From Pedobacter arcticus A12 (GTDB lineage: Bacteria > Bacteroidota > Bacteroidia > Sphingobacteriales > Sphingobacteriaceae), in contig NZ_JH947127.1 of assembly GCF_000302595.1 (NCBI RefSeq), positions 388,116 through 452,115 of the forward strand: a DNA stretch of 64,000 bases, read 5' to 3'. Below are positions 1-7,523 of the stretch, one piece after another (the first letter of the stretch is position 1; every line of letters begins with the position of its first letter). The position numbers and the translations under genes were made by a program. The notes beneath the pieces are model-generated. The model searched no databases and was not told where the DNA came from. It worked only from the letters and a program-made list of their open reading frames with translations.

Positions 1-641
1 TAGAACGTAAAACACCTAAAATCATTATTTTAGATGTTAATATTTGGGAGTTGGGACCAAACGAACAAAAGTATATGAAACTGGCGCAACTACTCCCCTA
101 CGTGGCAGAACATCCTGTTTTAAGGAATTACACCGCCAAAATCAGCAAATTCGAAAACCTTAAACTCATCAGTAAAACCTACCCATATAATTCAACACTG
201 CTTATTTCTGTTTACGATCATTTATTGACCAATACAGAACCAGAAGATGATAGAGGCTACTTTCCATTGGTTGGCGAGGTGAGTGAAAAAATGTTCAATA
301 AATATCAAACGGAAAAGAAAACGTACGATGAAAAACGAGCAACCCAAGATATTGAAATAGACCAACAGGCCGTGGCTTATTACCATCAGTTTTTGAAGAA
401 AACTAAGGATTTAAACATAAAGACCTACGTGGTAATTTCGCCAACTGTACTTAAAGAGCCAAATACCGAAGAAAAGTCTCTTTTAGAAAGTATCGCGAAG
501 AAATACAGCAACGTTAAGTTTTTGGATTTTGCTACTGACAGTACTTATAACAACCATTACCAGCTATTTGCTGATGAATTTCACTTGAACGATAAAGGGG
601 CAGAAAAATTTTCTAAGGAATTAGCCGAGTTAATTAAGTAA
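1..641 (+). CDS. SGNH/GDSL hydrolase-like protein, C-terminal part (partial)
   Basis: The reading frame is open from base 3 with no start codon in the window, so this is the 3' end of a gene beginning upstream. The TTG at position 51 is an internal Leu codon in a beta-strand-like stretch (PKIIILDVNIWELG), not a start. Near the C-terminus is DEFHLNDKG, which fits the Asp-x-x-His block holding the catalytic Asp and His of SGNH hydrolases and DltD-like O-acyl-transfer proteins. The catalytic Ser block would lie in the missing N-terminal part. The middle, with many charged residues, resembles the helical segment of DltD-like proteins that often accompany MBOAT acyltransferases, but no partner is visible. 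The family is fairly likely; the substrate is unknown. Confidence 0.6.
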   Translation, partial: ERKTPKIIILDVNIWELGPNEQKYMKLAQLLPYVAEHPVLRNYTAKISKFENLKLISKTYPYNSTLLISVYDHLLTNTEPEDDRGYFPLVGEVSEKMFNKYQTEKKTYDEKRATQDIEIDQQAVAYYHQFLKKTKDLNIKTYVVISPTVLKEPNTEEKSLLESIAKKYSNVKFLDFATDSTYNNHYQLFADEFHLNDKGAEKFSKELAELIK

Positions 642-651
642 TGGTGATAAC

Positions 652-805
652 CAACCTCATTTCGACGATAGGAGAAATCTACAAGTTACGGAGGGTGAAC
701 TTTTCTTAAAGCACAGACGGTAAACTCAGTCTTGTGCAAGGAACATAGGGATTTCTCCTTTGCCCTTACGCACAAGTTCCCATCGCTCGTCGAAATGACG
801 TGGTT
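652..805. repeat. Intergenic nested inverted repeat (dispersed-repeat type)
   Basis: The outer arms TCATTTCGACGA (657-668) and TCGTCGAAATGA (787-798) are perfect reverse complements. Inside them GGAGAAATC (671-679) pairs with GATTTCTCC (750-758). CTTGTGC (731-737) can pair with GCACAAG (770-776) or, through TGTGC, with GCACA at 711. The element lies between two convergent genes and could fold on either strand. A decayed piece of the same sequence is at 2329-2362 past position 60,000 (62329-62362). This matches the style of non-coding dispersed repeats common in Bacteroidota genomes. It may also act as a bidirectional terminator. Confidence 0.7.
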
Positions 806-831
806 TAAATCATAAATACTTGTAATTTCTG

Positions 832-1446
832 CTAAGAAGTATAGAGATATTGAATTTTAGCATCTTCTATTTCTGCTAGCCTTGGGATGGCTTTATTAAC
901 TGAAGATTGGTTAACTGCTAATTTGAGCTCACAGTTAAGGTCGAATTTCTGATCAAAAACCTCTAAATCCTCTTCCTTAATCAGCTTCATCACATCGTTC
1001 ATCTGTAAGTATTGGAATTCAATACGATAAATGTCCTGAACAGTTTTTGTGATAATTTCTGCTTGAGCAAGCGCATCTTCTGTTGCCATTTTATAGGCGT
1101 TAATCAATCCGGGAACACCCAACAAAGTGCCCCCAAAATAACGAACCACAATCACCAAAACATTGGTTACATCTTTAGATAAAAGTGTATTTAAGATTGG
1201 TCTACCTGCTGTTCCAGAAGGTTCTCCGTCATCGCTTATTCTAAAAATGGTTCTGTCTGGCGTTAATCGGTAAGCGAAACAATAGTGCCTAGCTTTGGGG
1301 TGTTCATTCCTTAAAAGTTCAAGTATTTCTTTAAGCTTTATTTCGTTTTTAAAGGGATAGGCATAGGCTAAAAACTTGCTCCCTTTTTCCCTAAAAACGC
1401 CTTGAGATTTGTTTAATATGGTTTGGTAAGTATCGTTAAACAACAT
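832..1446 (-). CDS. yigZ: YigZ / IMPACT family protein
   Basis: A 204-residue protein, the usual length for the bacterial IMPACT (UPF0029) family. The N-terminal domain carries the family hallmarks: KARHYCFAYR at about residues 50-60, then SDDGEPSGTAGRPIL and VRYFGGTLLGVPGL. The C-terminal roughly 70 residues form the smaller ferredoxin-like domain (DUF1949). The biochemical role of bacterial YigZ is not settled; IMPACT proteins are linked to translation control. It is the last gene of a minus-strand set with the EamA transporter and ribD: its start overlaps the end of the EamA gene by 11 bases, so translation is probably coupled. Identity is confident, function is not. Confidence 0.9.
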   Translation of the reverse strand: MLFNDTYQTILNKSQGVFREKGSKFLAYAYPFKNEIKLKEILELLRNEHPKARHYCFAYRLTPDRTIFRISDDGEPSGTAGRPILNTLLSKDVTNVLVIVVRYFGGTLLGVPGLINAYKMATEDALAQAEIITKTVQDIYRIEFQYLQMNDVMKLIKEEDLEVFDQKFDLNCELKLAVNQSSVNKAIPRLAEIEDAKIQYLYTS

Positions 1447-2293
1447 CAGCCAAGTTTAAAATAATAATTGCCACGAGTGCCAATATAAAACCGATGATAT
1501 TTAATTTAGTCAATTTTTCTTTGAATAATAAAATCCCGACCAAAGAACCTAGAAAGATAACACCGATATCTAGCGAAGAAAAAACAACGGACGGGCGGTG
1601 ACTTTCTAGATTTAGGGCTTTGATGTAAAAATAAATAGAACCGAAGTTAAAAAAGCCCAACACTACTCCTGCTAAAGCAGCTTTAGTTTGAAACTTTAGC
1701 ATACCTTTCTGGTACTGATACAGTAACGATGAAAAACCAAAGAACGTGGCAATCACAAAGATGTAAAACAACGAACCTGTAAAACTTATAAACTGAAGTT
1801 TGGTTAGCAAATTGAATAAAATATCCAATACGCCAGTACCTAAAAAAACAATTATTGGGTACCAAGTTGTGGACTGCTGCAAATCCGTTTTTCCATTTGG
1901 TTTAGATGCATATAAAGCCAAGAAACCAATAACCAAACCGAGCAATTTGAGGGTTGTAGTAGTCTCGGAGAATATTAAGAATGCCGAAAGAACCGGAATT
2001 ACCAAAGAAAGCCGTTGCGCAATAGCCGTTAAAACAATTCCGCTGGTAGCTATACTTTTTCCGATAAAGTAGAAAATGGAAAGCAGTAAACCGGCAACAA
2101 TGGCAAACAAAGCCCATTCATTTAAAGTCGGAGCTATGCTTAAATCTGGCTTAAAACCAAAATAACACAACAGTGCTGCGGTTGGATAATTAAAAACAAT
2201 AGCTTGATAAGCATTGGTATCGTAACGCTTAAACAGCTTAAAGTTAATACTCACGATTACGCTACAAATAACCGCGATAACTATGTAAATCAT
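1436..2293 (-). CDS. EamA/DMT-family transporter
   Basis: A 285-residue, very hydrophobic protein with about ten predicted membrane spans in two halves, the length and pattern of the drug/metabolite transporter superfamily. The second half contains the typical stretch SLDIGVIFLGSLVGILLFKEKLT, in which a conserved Glu precedes the last two helices. It lies in the inner membrane. The substrate cannot be read from the sequence. Its ATG overlaps the ribD stop codon by one base (TAATG), which implies translational coupling, and a link to riboflavin or precursor transport is conceivable but unproven. This gene is unrelated in detail to the second EamA gene at 24.9 kb. Confidence 0.85.
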   Translation of the reverse strand: MIYIVIAVICSVIVSINFKLFKRYDTNAYQAIVFNYPTAALLCYFGFKPDLSIAPTLNEWALFAIVAGLLLSIFYFIGKSIATSGIVLTAIAQRLSLVIPVLSAFLIFSETTTTLKLLGLVIGFLALYASKPNGKTDLQQSTTWYPIIVFLGTGVLDILFNLLTKLQFISFTGSLFYIFVIATFFGFSSLLYQYQKGMLKFQTKAALAGVVLGFFNFGSIYFYIKALNLESHRPSVVFSSLDIGVIFLGSLVGILLFKEKLTKLNIIGFILALVAIIILNLADVV

Positions 2294-3339
2294 TATTTTA
2301 AAGGCTTAATAATGTGTAATTGATTTGATCCAATTGTGGTGCTTTCTACGGTTTTTCCCTTAATTAGCGGTGCTTTAATTCCCTCACCCCAAAACTCTGA
2401 AGCGGTAAATACACGGGCTTCATCCCACAGATTAACGTCGATAAAAGTCTGTAAAGTTTTTGCACCTCCTTCTATGATCAACGATTGTACGTCTTGCAAA
2501 TAAAGCTGATACAGAATATACTGAGGAAGGAAATGGTCAAAATCCTCTATTTCTACGTAATAGGTATTTCCCTCAATTGCTGTTTTCTTTTGATTAAAAA
2601 CAAACGTTTTAATACTTTTATCAAACAAATGATGGCTTGCTGGCAGTTCCAGGTTTTTATCAACCACGGCTCGTAACGGATTTCTACCATCAACCAACCT
2701 CACATTTAATTGTGGATTATCTGCTAAAGCAGTCCTTTTACCTACCAAAACACAATCCTCCTCACTCCGCCATTGATGTACCAACTGTTTGGCAAAATCG
2801 TTGCTTATCCAACGTTGTGTTCCATCTGTTGGCGAAAAGAAACCATCTTGGGTTTGTGCCCACTTTAAAATAATATAAGGCCGCTGTTTTTGAACTTTGG
2901 TGAAAAATCGTTGATTAAGTTCCAAACATTCCCGTTCTAAAACGCCCACTGTCACAATTATCCCTGCTTGTTTTAAACGCTCCACTCCTTTTCCGTTCAC
3001 GCTTCCAAAAGGATCTAGACAACCAATTACAACGTTCGGGATTTTGTGTTTGATTATTAAATCTGCACATGGAGGTGTTTTCCCGAAATGCGCACAAGGC
3101 TCAAGCGTTACGTATATCGTGGCTTTTTGTAGTAATTCTTCTGCATTACTAAAGTTGGCGAGCACTTGGTTTACGGCATTTACTTCTGCATGGGCTTCTC
3201 CATATTTTTGATGATAACCTTCGCCAATGATCAATCCGTCATGCACAATTACTGCCCCAACCATTGGGTTCGGACTTACGCTTCCCAAACCTAACTTTGC
3301 CAGTTCTAAAGCTCGCTTAATATATTTCTCGTGTTGCAC
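2293..3339 (-). CDS. ribD: Bifunctional riboflavin biosynthesis deaminase/reductase RibD
   Basis: A 348-residue protein with the two expected domains. The N-terminal cytidine-deaminase-fold domain (about residues 1-145) has the zinc site: HAEVNA supplies His and the catalytic Glu, and LEPCAHFGKTPPC supplies two Cys ligands. The C-terminal domain (about 146-348) is the NADPH-dependent reductase, with EGGAKTLQTFID near the end. It converts the early pyrimidine intermediate of riboflavin synthesis by deamination and then ribosyl side-chain reduction, in the cytosol. It is first in the minus-strand operon with the EamA transporter and yigZ. A TAACTTTG promoter box ends four bases before its ATG, so the mRNA may be leaderless. 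No FMN riboswitch is visible upstream. Confidence 0.95.
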   Translation of the reverse strand: MQHEKYIKRALELAKLGLGSVSPNPMVGAVIVHDGLIIGEGYHQKYGEAHAEVNAVNQVLANFSNAEELLQKATIYVTLEPCAHFGKTPPCADLIIKHKIPNVVIGCLDPFGSVNGKGVERLKQAGIIVTVGVLERECLELNQRFFTKVQKQRPYIILKWAQTQDGFFSPTDGTQRWISNDFAKQLVHQWRSEEDCVLVGKRTALADNPQLNVRLVDGRNPLRAVVDKNLELPASHHLFDKSIKTFVFNQKKTAIEGNTYYVEIEDFDHFLPQYILYQLYLQDVQSLIIEGGAKTLQTFIDVNLWDEARVFTASEFWGEGIKAPLIKGKTVESTTIGSNQLHIIKPLK

Positions 3340-3343
3340 AACA

Positions 3344-3351
3344 CAAAGTTA
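3344..3351 (-). promoter_or_regulatory. Promoter -7 box of ribD (TAACTTTG)
   Basis: On the minus strand this reads TAACTTTG, a full match to the Bacteroidota -7 consensus TAnnTTTG. It ends four bases before the ribD ATG, placing the transcription start at or next to the start codon. I see no good -33 TTTG partner. Confidence 0.6.
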
Positions 3352-3366
3352 ACAATCTACCTCACG

Positions 3367-3374
3367 TAGCTTTG
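3367..3374 (+). promoter_or_regulatory. Candidate upstream promoter box of prmC (TAGCTTTG)
   Basis: Full match to TAnnTTTG on the plus strand, 13 bases before an ATG pair at 3388/3391. It competes with the box at 3428-3435, so prmC may have two promoters or one of these is chance. Confidence 0.4.
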
Positions 3375-3427
3375 CTTCTGCGTTAAAATGATGGAAATTT
3401 TACCCGTGTTGATACAGATTGATTTAA

Positions 3428-3435
3428 TAACTTTG
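3428..3435 (+). promoter_or_regulatory. Promoter -7 box of prmC (TAACTTTG)
   Basis: Full match to TAnnTTTG, six bases before the ATG at 3442. A TTG at 3409-3411 could be the -33 element, although its spacing (16 bases) is slightly short. Confidence 0.55.
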
Positions 3436-3441
3436 ATTTCG

Positions 3442-4278
3442 ATGGAATATAAACAGAAATTCAAAACTGAATTAGCCACACTTTACAGAGATGGAGAGCT
3501 AGACATCCTATTTAAACTGTTAATCGCTGATCTCAAAAAACAAGAATTCAATCAAGTTTTAACAGATGGTATTGCTTTAGGTGCTGATGATGAAGTTCTC
3601 TTTTACAATGCCATCAATCAGCTGAAAGCCTTAAAACCCATCCAACATATTTTAGGCAAAACAGATTTTTACGGGTTACAGTTTTGGGTAAGTCCGCAAG
3701 TACTCATTCCTCGGCCAGAAACCGAAGAACTTGTTCACCTCATCCTATCAGAACAAAAAAATAAAACTGTTAATATTTTAGACGTAGGAACAGGGAGTGG
3801 TTGCATCGCAATTAGTTTAAAACACCATTTACCAAAGGCGGATGTAAGCGCTTTGGATTTGAGTTTAGATGCCTTAGCTATTGCGAAAAAGAATGCAGAA
3901 AAGCACAAAACCAACATTACTTTCTTTAACGATGATGCTTTGAATCTGGCTGAAAGCAGTTATCCCAATTATGATGTAATTGTAAGCAACCCGCCATATA
4001 TCGCTCTGAAAGAAAAGGCGGATATGGAAGATTTGGTTTTAAATAACGAACCTCATCTGGCGCTTTTTGTAGCAGATCATGAAGCGCTGATTTTCTATGA
4101 TAAAATCAGTGATTTTGCGTTGAGCAATTTAAAGACCGGGGGAACCTTATATTTCGAGATTAACCAAAACCTGGCTTATGAAACCAAAGGGTTAATTGAA
4201 CAAAAAGGCTTTGAAGTAGCGCTGTTTAAAGATTTGAACGATAATTTCAGGATGATTAAAGCTCAACTCCGTGGATGA
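3442..4278 (+). CDS. prmC: Peptide chain release factor N5-glutamine methyltransferase PrmC
   Basis: This enzyme methylates the Gln of the GGQ motif in release factors, using S-adenosylmethionine. From the chosen start the protein has 278 residues, the usual PrmC length. An N-terminal helical domain (about 1-85) is followed by PRPETEELV, the SAM-binding loop LDVGTGSGCIAISL, and the catalytic SNPPYIA motif, in which NPPY binds the substrate Gln. The frame is also open from an ATG at 3388, which would add 18 hydrophobic residues (ILPVLIQIDLITLIS) unlike family N-termini. I prefer 3442, which follows a TAACTTTG box by six bases. The gene stands alone, divergent from ribD. Confidence 0.93.
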   Translation: MEYKQKFKTELATLYRDGELDILFKLLIADLKKQEFNQVLTDGIALGADDEVLFYNAINQLKALKPIQHILGKTDFYGLQFWVSPQVLIPRPETEELVHLILSEQKNKTVNILDVGTGSGCIAISLKHHLPKADVSALDLSLDALAIAKKNAEKHKTNITFFNDDALNLAESSYPNYDVIVSNPPYIALKEKADMEDLVLNNEPHLALFVADHEALIFYDKISDFALSNLKTGGTLYFEINQNLAYETKGLIEQKGFEVALFKDLNDNFRMIKAQLRG

Positions 4279-4420
4279 AAAGCTTGAATAGGCTGTTTTA
4301 ATCCACCATATTTACGTACAAATTACAGTTAGTAAAATAAAAAAATCGTACTTTAGTTCTCGAATCTTATTTGGCTTCTAGATTAAATTACCCAAGTATC
4401 CATTAGCATCAAGCGATAAA

Positions 4421-4825
4421 ATGATGACGTTTGAATTTGTTAGTGAAAGCAATAAAAACGTGATCCCAAAGTTAGTAAGATACCAAGAAACAAATCTTAA
4501 AGGTTTATATAATTTAGCTTTCGGCGACAAGAATTTCCAAACGGGAGAAATTGACGATAAAGCAATATCCAATAACGGTGACAGCGAAAAAGTTTTAGCA
4601 ACGGTTGTTGCAACTGTATATGCATTCACAGACAAGTATCCTAAATCGTGGATATATGCTACAGGAAGCACAAAAGCGAGAACTCGATTATACAGAATGG
4701 GCATATCAAAATACTTGAAGGAAATACAATCTGATTTTGAGATTTTAGGTGAAACCGCAAGTGAATGGAAAGAATTCGAGATTGGCAAGGAATATGACGG
4801 CTTTTTGGTCAGAAGGAAAATTTAA
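4421..4825 (+). CDS. DUF6934 family protein (start may be an upstream ATT at 4382)
   Basis: The 134-residue product resembles a small Bacteroidota family I remember as DUF6934, with blocks GLYNLAFGDKN, IDDKAISNNGDSEKVLATV, YAFTDKYP and ATGSTKARTRLYRMGI. Its function is unknown to me. Family members usually carry about a dozen residues before the first conserved FEF block. Here the frame upstream of the ATG pair encodes IKLPKYPLASSDK, which fits that N-terminus, back to an ATT at 4382 directly after an in-frame TAG. The true start may therefore be the rare codon ATT, or the original ATG has mutated. An 18-base gap separates it from a small 53-residue gene, and the two look like one cassette. 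Confidence 0.7.
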   Translation: MMTFEFVSESNKNVIPKLVRYQETNLKGLYNLAFGDKNFQTGEIDDKAISNNGDSEKVLATVVATVYAFTDKYPKSWIYATGSTKARTRLYRMGISKYLKEIQSDFEILGETASEWKEFEIGKEYDGFLVRRKI

Positions 4826-4843
4826 TATTTTTATACCTCACTC

Positions 4844-5005
4844 ATGAAAATAACGGAAGAATTAAAAGAACGTAAAACACCTATAGTAAAAGTTGACAAG
4901 TCTTTAAACAAGCTCGATTCAAAAATTCAGTTTCCAGAGAAACTTGAAAAGGCAAATCAGATGCTTAAGAAAATTGGACTCCCAAAACAGTGGACTACTA
5001 AGTAA
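4844..5005 (+). CDS. Small hypothetical protein, partner of the DUF6934 gene
   Basis: ATG at 4844 opens a 53-codon frame ending in TAA at 5003-5005. The product is lysine-rich (about a quarter Lys) and predicted mostly helical (MKITEELKERKTPIVKVD, then QFPEKLEKANQMLKKIGL), with a Trp near the end. I recognise no domain. It sits 18 bases after the DUF6934 gene on the same strand, and I recall small genes often following DUF6934 genes, so a functional pair, possibly toxin-antitoxin-like, is a hypothesis only. The upstream AT-rich spacer has no Shine-Dalgarno sequence, which is normal in this phylum. Confidence 0.55.
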   Translation: MKITEELKERKTPIVKVDKSLNKLDSKIQFPEKLEKANQMLKKIGLPKQWTTK

Positions 5006-5029
5006 GCAGAACTAATTCTACTGAAAACC

Positions 5030-5929
5030 TCAACTCCGCGGATGAAAAGCTTGAATGGTCTGCTTTAAAAAATCCCGATCTAAATGGGTGTAAATTTCTG
5101 TTGTGGTAATACTTTCATGTCCCAACATTTCCTGAACTGCTCTTAAGTCTGCACCACCCTCTATCAAATGTGTAGCAAAAGAATGCCTAAAAGTGTGCGG
5201 ACTAATGTCTTTTTGCAAACCAATTTTTAGCGCTAAATCTTTAATCAAAGTAAAAACACTTGTTCGGCTAAGCTTGGTTCCTCGCCGGTTTAAAAAAATA
5301 AAATCTTCATTTCCTTTAACAATATCCAGTTTGTTTCTAACCGTGTCTCTATAAATTTCGATATTCTTAATTGCAGTAGATCCTATGGGCACCAATCGTT
5401 CCTTGTTTCCCTTTCCGGTGATCTTGATAAACTCATCTTCTGGGAAAAAGTTAGATAATCTTAAACCGATAAGCTCACTTACGCGAAGTCCACAGCTGTA
5501 CAGTGTTTCCAGCATTGCTTTATTGCGGGTGTTTTCTGGCTTACTTAAATCTAAAGCACCAATCAGCTCTTCAATTTCTAAAACTGTTAATACATCTGGA
5601 AGTTTACGGATGGTTTTTGGGGCTTCAATCAGCTCGGCAGGACTTTGTTTCAAAAAATCCTCCATCACTAAATATTTATAGAAAGCCTTAACACCGCTAA
5701 TCAATCTGGCTTGGGTGGTTGCTAACATTCCCAAATTATTTATCCAAACCAACATATCTTTTAAATCTTTGGTTTGCACCTGTAAGGGCATCAATGGCTT
5801 ATCATTAGCCTCTAAATACTGACATACTTTATCAATATCATGCAGATAAGCATCAACAGAATGTTTAGCTAAAGAACGCTCGAGTTTTAGGTAGTTTTTA
5901 AACCCTTTTTTTGCTATTTGCCAATCCAC
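5030..5929 (-). CDS. xerD: Tyrosine recombinase XerD
   Basis: Site-specific recombinase that resolves chromosome dimers at dif together with XerC. All catalytic residues are visible: Arg in CGLRVSELIGL, Lys in GKGNKERLVP, HTFRH, His in MLGHESITTTEIY, and the nucleophile Tyr in EIYTHLD. An N-terminal SAM-like core-binding domain covers about the first 100 residues. The longest frame starts at 5977, but its first 16 residues (MYLHALKLIIKFLKQK) are unlike family members and overlap aroQ. The GTG at 5929 gives the usual VDWQIAKKGFKNYLKLERSL start and 299 residues, and it leaves the divergent aroQ start free. I therefore place the start there. No dif site was recognised nearby. Confidence 0.92.
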   Translation of the reverse strand: MDWQIAKKGFKNYLKLERSLAKHSVDAYLHDIDKVCQYLEANDKPLMPLQVQTKDLKDMLVWINNLGMLATTQARLISGVKAFYKYLVMEDFLKQSPAELIEAPKTIRKLPDVLTVLEIEELIGALDLSKPENTRNKAMLETLYSCGLRVSELIGLRLSNFFPEDEFIKITGKGNKERLVPIGSTAIKNIEIYRDTVRNKLDIVKGNEDFIFLNRRGTKLSRTSVFTLIKDLALKIGLQKDISPHTFRHSFATHLIEGGADLRAVQEMLGHESITTTEIYTHLDRDFLKQTIQAFHPRS

Positions 5930-5952
5930 TTTTTGTTTTAAAAATTTAATGA

Positions 5953-5960
5953 TAAGTTTG
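5953..5960 (+). promoter_or_regulatory. Promoter -7 box of aroQ (TAAGTTTG)
   Basis: Full match to TAnnTTTG, five bases before the aroQ ATG at 5966, so the transcript is probably leaderless. It lies just upstream of the proposed GTG start of the divergent xerD gene. Confidence 0.6.
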
Positions 5961-5965
5961 AGCGC

Positions 5966-6379
5966 ATGAAGATACAAATTATCAACGGTCCGAATTTGAA
6001 TTTACTTGGGAAACGTGAACCAGGAATTTACGGCAATGAAGGTTTTGAAAGCTTTTTCGAAAGTTTAAAAACAATGTTTCCAGAGGTTGAACTTAGCTAT
6101 TTTCAAAGTAATGTTGAGGGCGAAATCATCAATAAACTTCATGAAGTTGGATTTTTATTTGATGGCGTGGTAATGAACGCAGGTGCTTATACACATACCT
6201 CTGTAGCTATTGCCGATGCCATTGCAGGTATCAAAACTCCAGTTGTGGAAGTGCATATTTCTAACGTTTATAATCGCGAAGAATTCCGTCACAAAAGTAT
6301 GATGGCCAAAAACTGTAAAGGAATTATAACTGGTTTCGGACTAAAATCTTACGAGCTAGCGATACGTTCTTTTTTATAA
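5966..6379 (+). CDS. aroQ: Type II 3-dehydroquinate dehydratase
   Basis: Third step of the shikimate pathway, conversion of 3-dehydroquinate to 3-dehydroshikimate. The 137-residue length is typical for the small dodecameric type II enzyme. The motif INGPNLNLLGKREPGIYG holds the catalytic lid Arg and Tyr, FDGVVMNAGAYTHTS is the substrate-binding segment with its Asn, and EVHISN carries the catalytic His. The C-terminus (GFGLKSYELAI) is conserved. The last 31 bases overlap the convergent MFS gene at 6349. Identification is secure. Confidence 0.96.
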   Translation: MKIQIINGPNLNLLGKREPGIYGNEGFESFFESLKTMFPEVELSYFQSNVEGEIINKLHEVGFLFDGVVMNAGAYTHTSVAIADAIAGIKTPVVEVHISNVYNREEFRHKSMMAKNCKGIITGFGLKSYELAIRSFL

Positions 6380-7520
6380 GTAAAAAGATAAATAACAAAA
6401 CCCGAAGCTGCCATTATTGCAGATGCAATGCAAATTGCGCCCCAACCTTTATTGTCCCATAATGCCAAACCAATTGCCGAACCCATAGCAGCTCCGATAA
6501 AACTCATGGTCATCAAAACAGTATTCAACCTATTACGGGCGGAAGCATCTAGTGCGTATACCCTGGTTTGATTACTCACATGCACTGCTTGTTGCCCCAT
6601 TTCTAACAAGATAATTCCCGCTATAAAAAAGCCGAGCTGTGTACTAAAAAGTAAAATACCACTTGTGCGATAAAAAGTAAGGCTAAGCCATAGCCCACGG
6701 CAATTCTCGGATTACCATTATCGCCCAGTTTCCCTACCAAAGGTGCTGTTAAGGCTCCAGCAACCCCTACCAATCCAAATAAACCAATTTGATCGCTTTT
6801 AAAATCGTACGGATTATTGGCCAATAGCAAAACCATATTGGTCCAAAAGCTTCCAAAGATCATGAATACAAAAAAGTTAATGGCAGAAGCTTCTCTTAAA
6901 ACCGGTTCTTGCTTAACTAAGGACGTAATGGAGCCCATCAGCTTTTTATAATTGCCGTTAAAATTCGGAAAGCTCTGGGGGAAGCGTAATTGCATTAAAA
7001 GAATAATGGCAATACAAATTACTGCTGCAATGTAAAACATCACTCGCCAACCATAAATCTCACCAATAAAACCACTTAAAGTACGTGATGCTAAAATGCC
7101 TACCAGCAAACCGCTCATAATAATTCCCACTACTTTTCCCCGTTGCGCTGGCGCAGCTAAGTGAGCAGATAGCGGTAAAATAAGTTGGGGTACACAAGAA
7201 CTAAAGCCAATCAAAAAGCAGGCTACCTCTAAAATGATAAAACTTTTGGCTGTTGCTGCCATAAGGAGTGCCAGCACCGCCAGAACAGTGGTAAATACAA
7301 TCTGCTTTTTACGCTCGAACATATCGCCCAAAGGTACCAGAAACAACAGGCCAACGGCATAACCTGCCTGTGTAAGGTAAGATGTATGCCCCGCTTGTGC
7401 AGCGCTGATGTTGAATTCTTTGGCTATTAAGACAATTAATGGCTGGCAGTAATAAATATTAGCCACGATAAAAGCCGTGGCAATGGCCATAATTAGTGTA
7501 TCGGATTTATTTAAAGTCAA
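6349..7520 (-). pseudogene. MFS transporter broken by a frameshift
   Basis: Two minus-strand frames together form one major facilitator transporter of about 390 residues. The first (6621-7520, 299 residues) carries the first nine or so membrane segments, including the intracellular-loop motif GDMFERKKQ. It stops abruptly at SSAFL. The second frame (6349-6609, read through from about 6630) continues smoothly with FFIAGIILLEMGQQAVHVS and ends with two more helices. The break is in a run of six A (6625-6630 on the plus strand); one extra base restores a single frame. This is either a genuine inactivating mutation, phase variation in a homopolymer, or a sequencing error. The full-length protein resembles sugar or drug efflux-like MFS proteins of the AraJ type. 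The 3' end overlaps aroQ by 31 bases. Confidence 0.8.
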
Positions 7521-7523
7521 TGC

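Noticed and set aside
4378..4788. A 136-codon minus-strand frame opposite the DUF6934 gene.
   Set aside because: Its protein is low-complexity (Ser/Leu/Thr-rich) and lies antisense to a recognisable family. It is a shadow frame.
3..4883. A 17-base identical stretch (AGAACGTAAAACACCTA) at positions 2-18 and in the small gene at about 4868-4884.
   Set aside because: In different coding contexts and frames, with no extended similarity on either side. Treated as chance.
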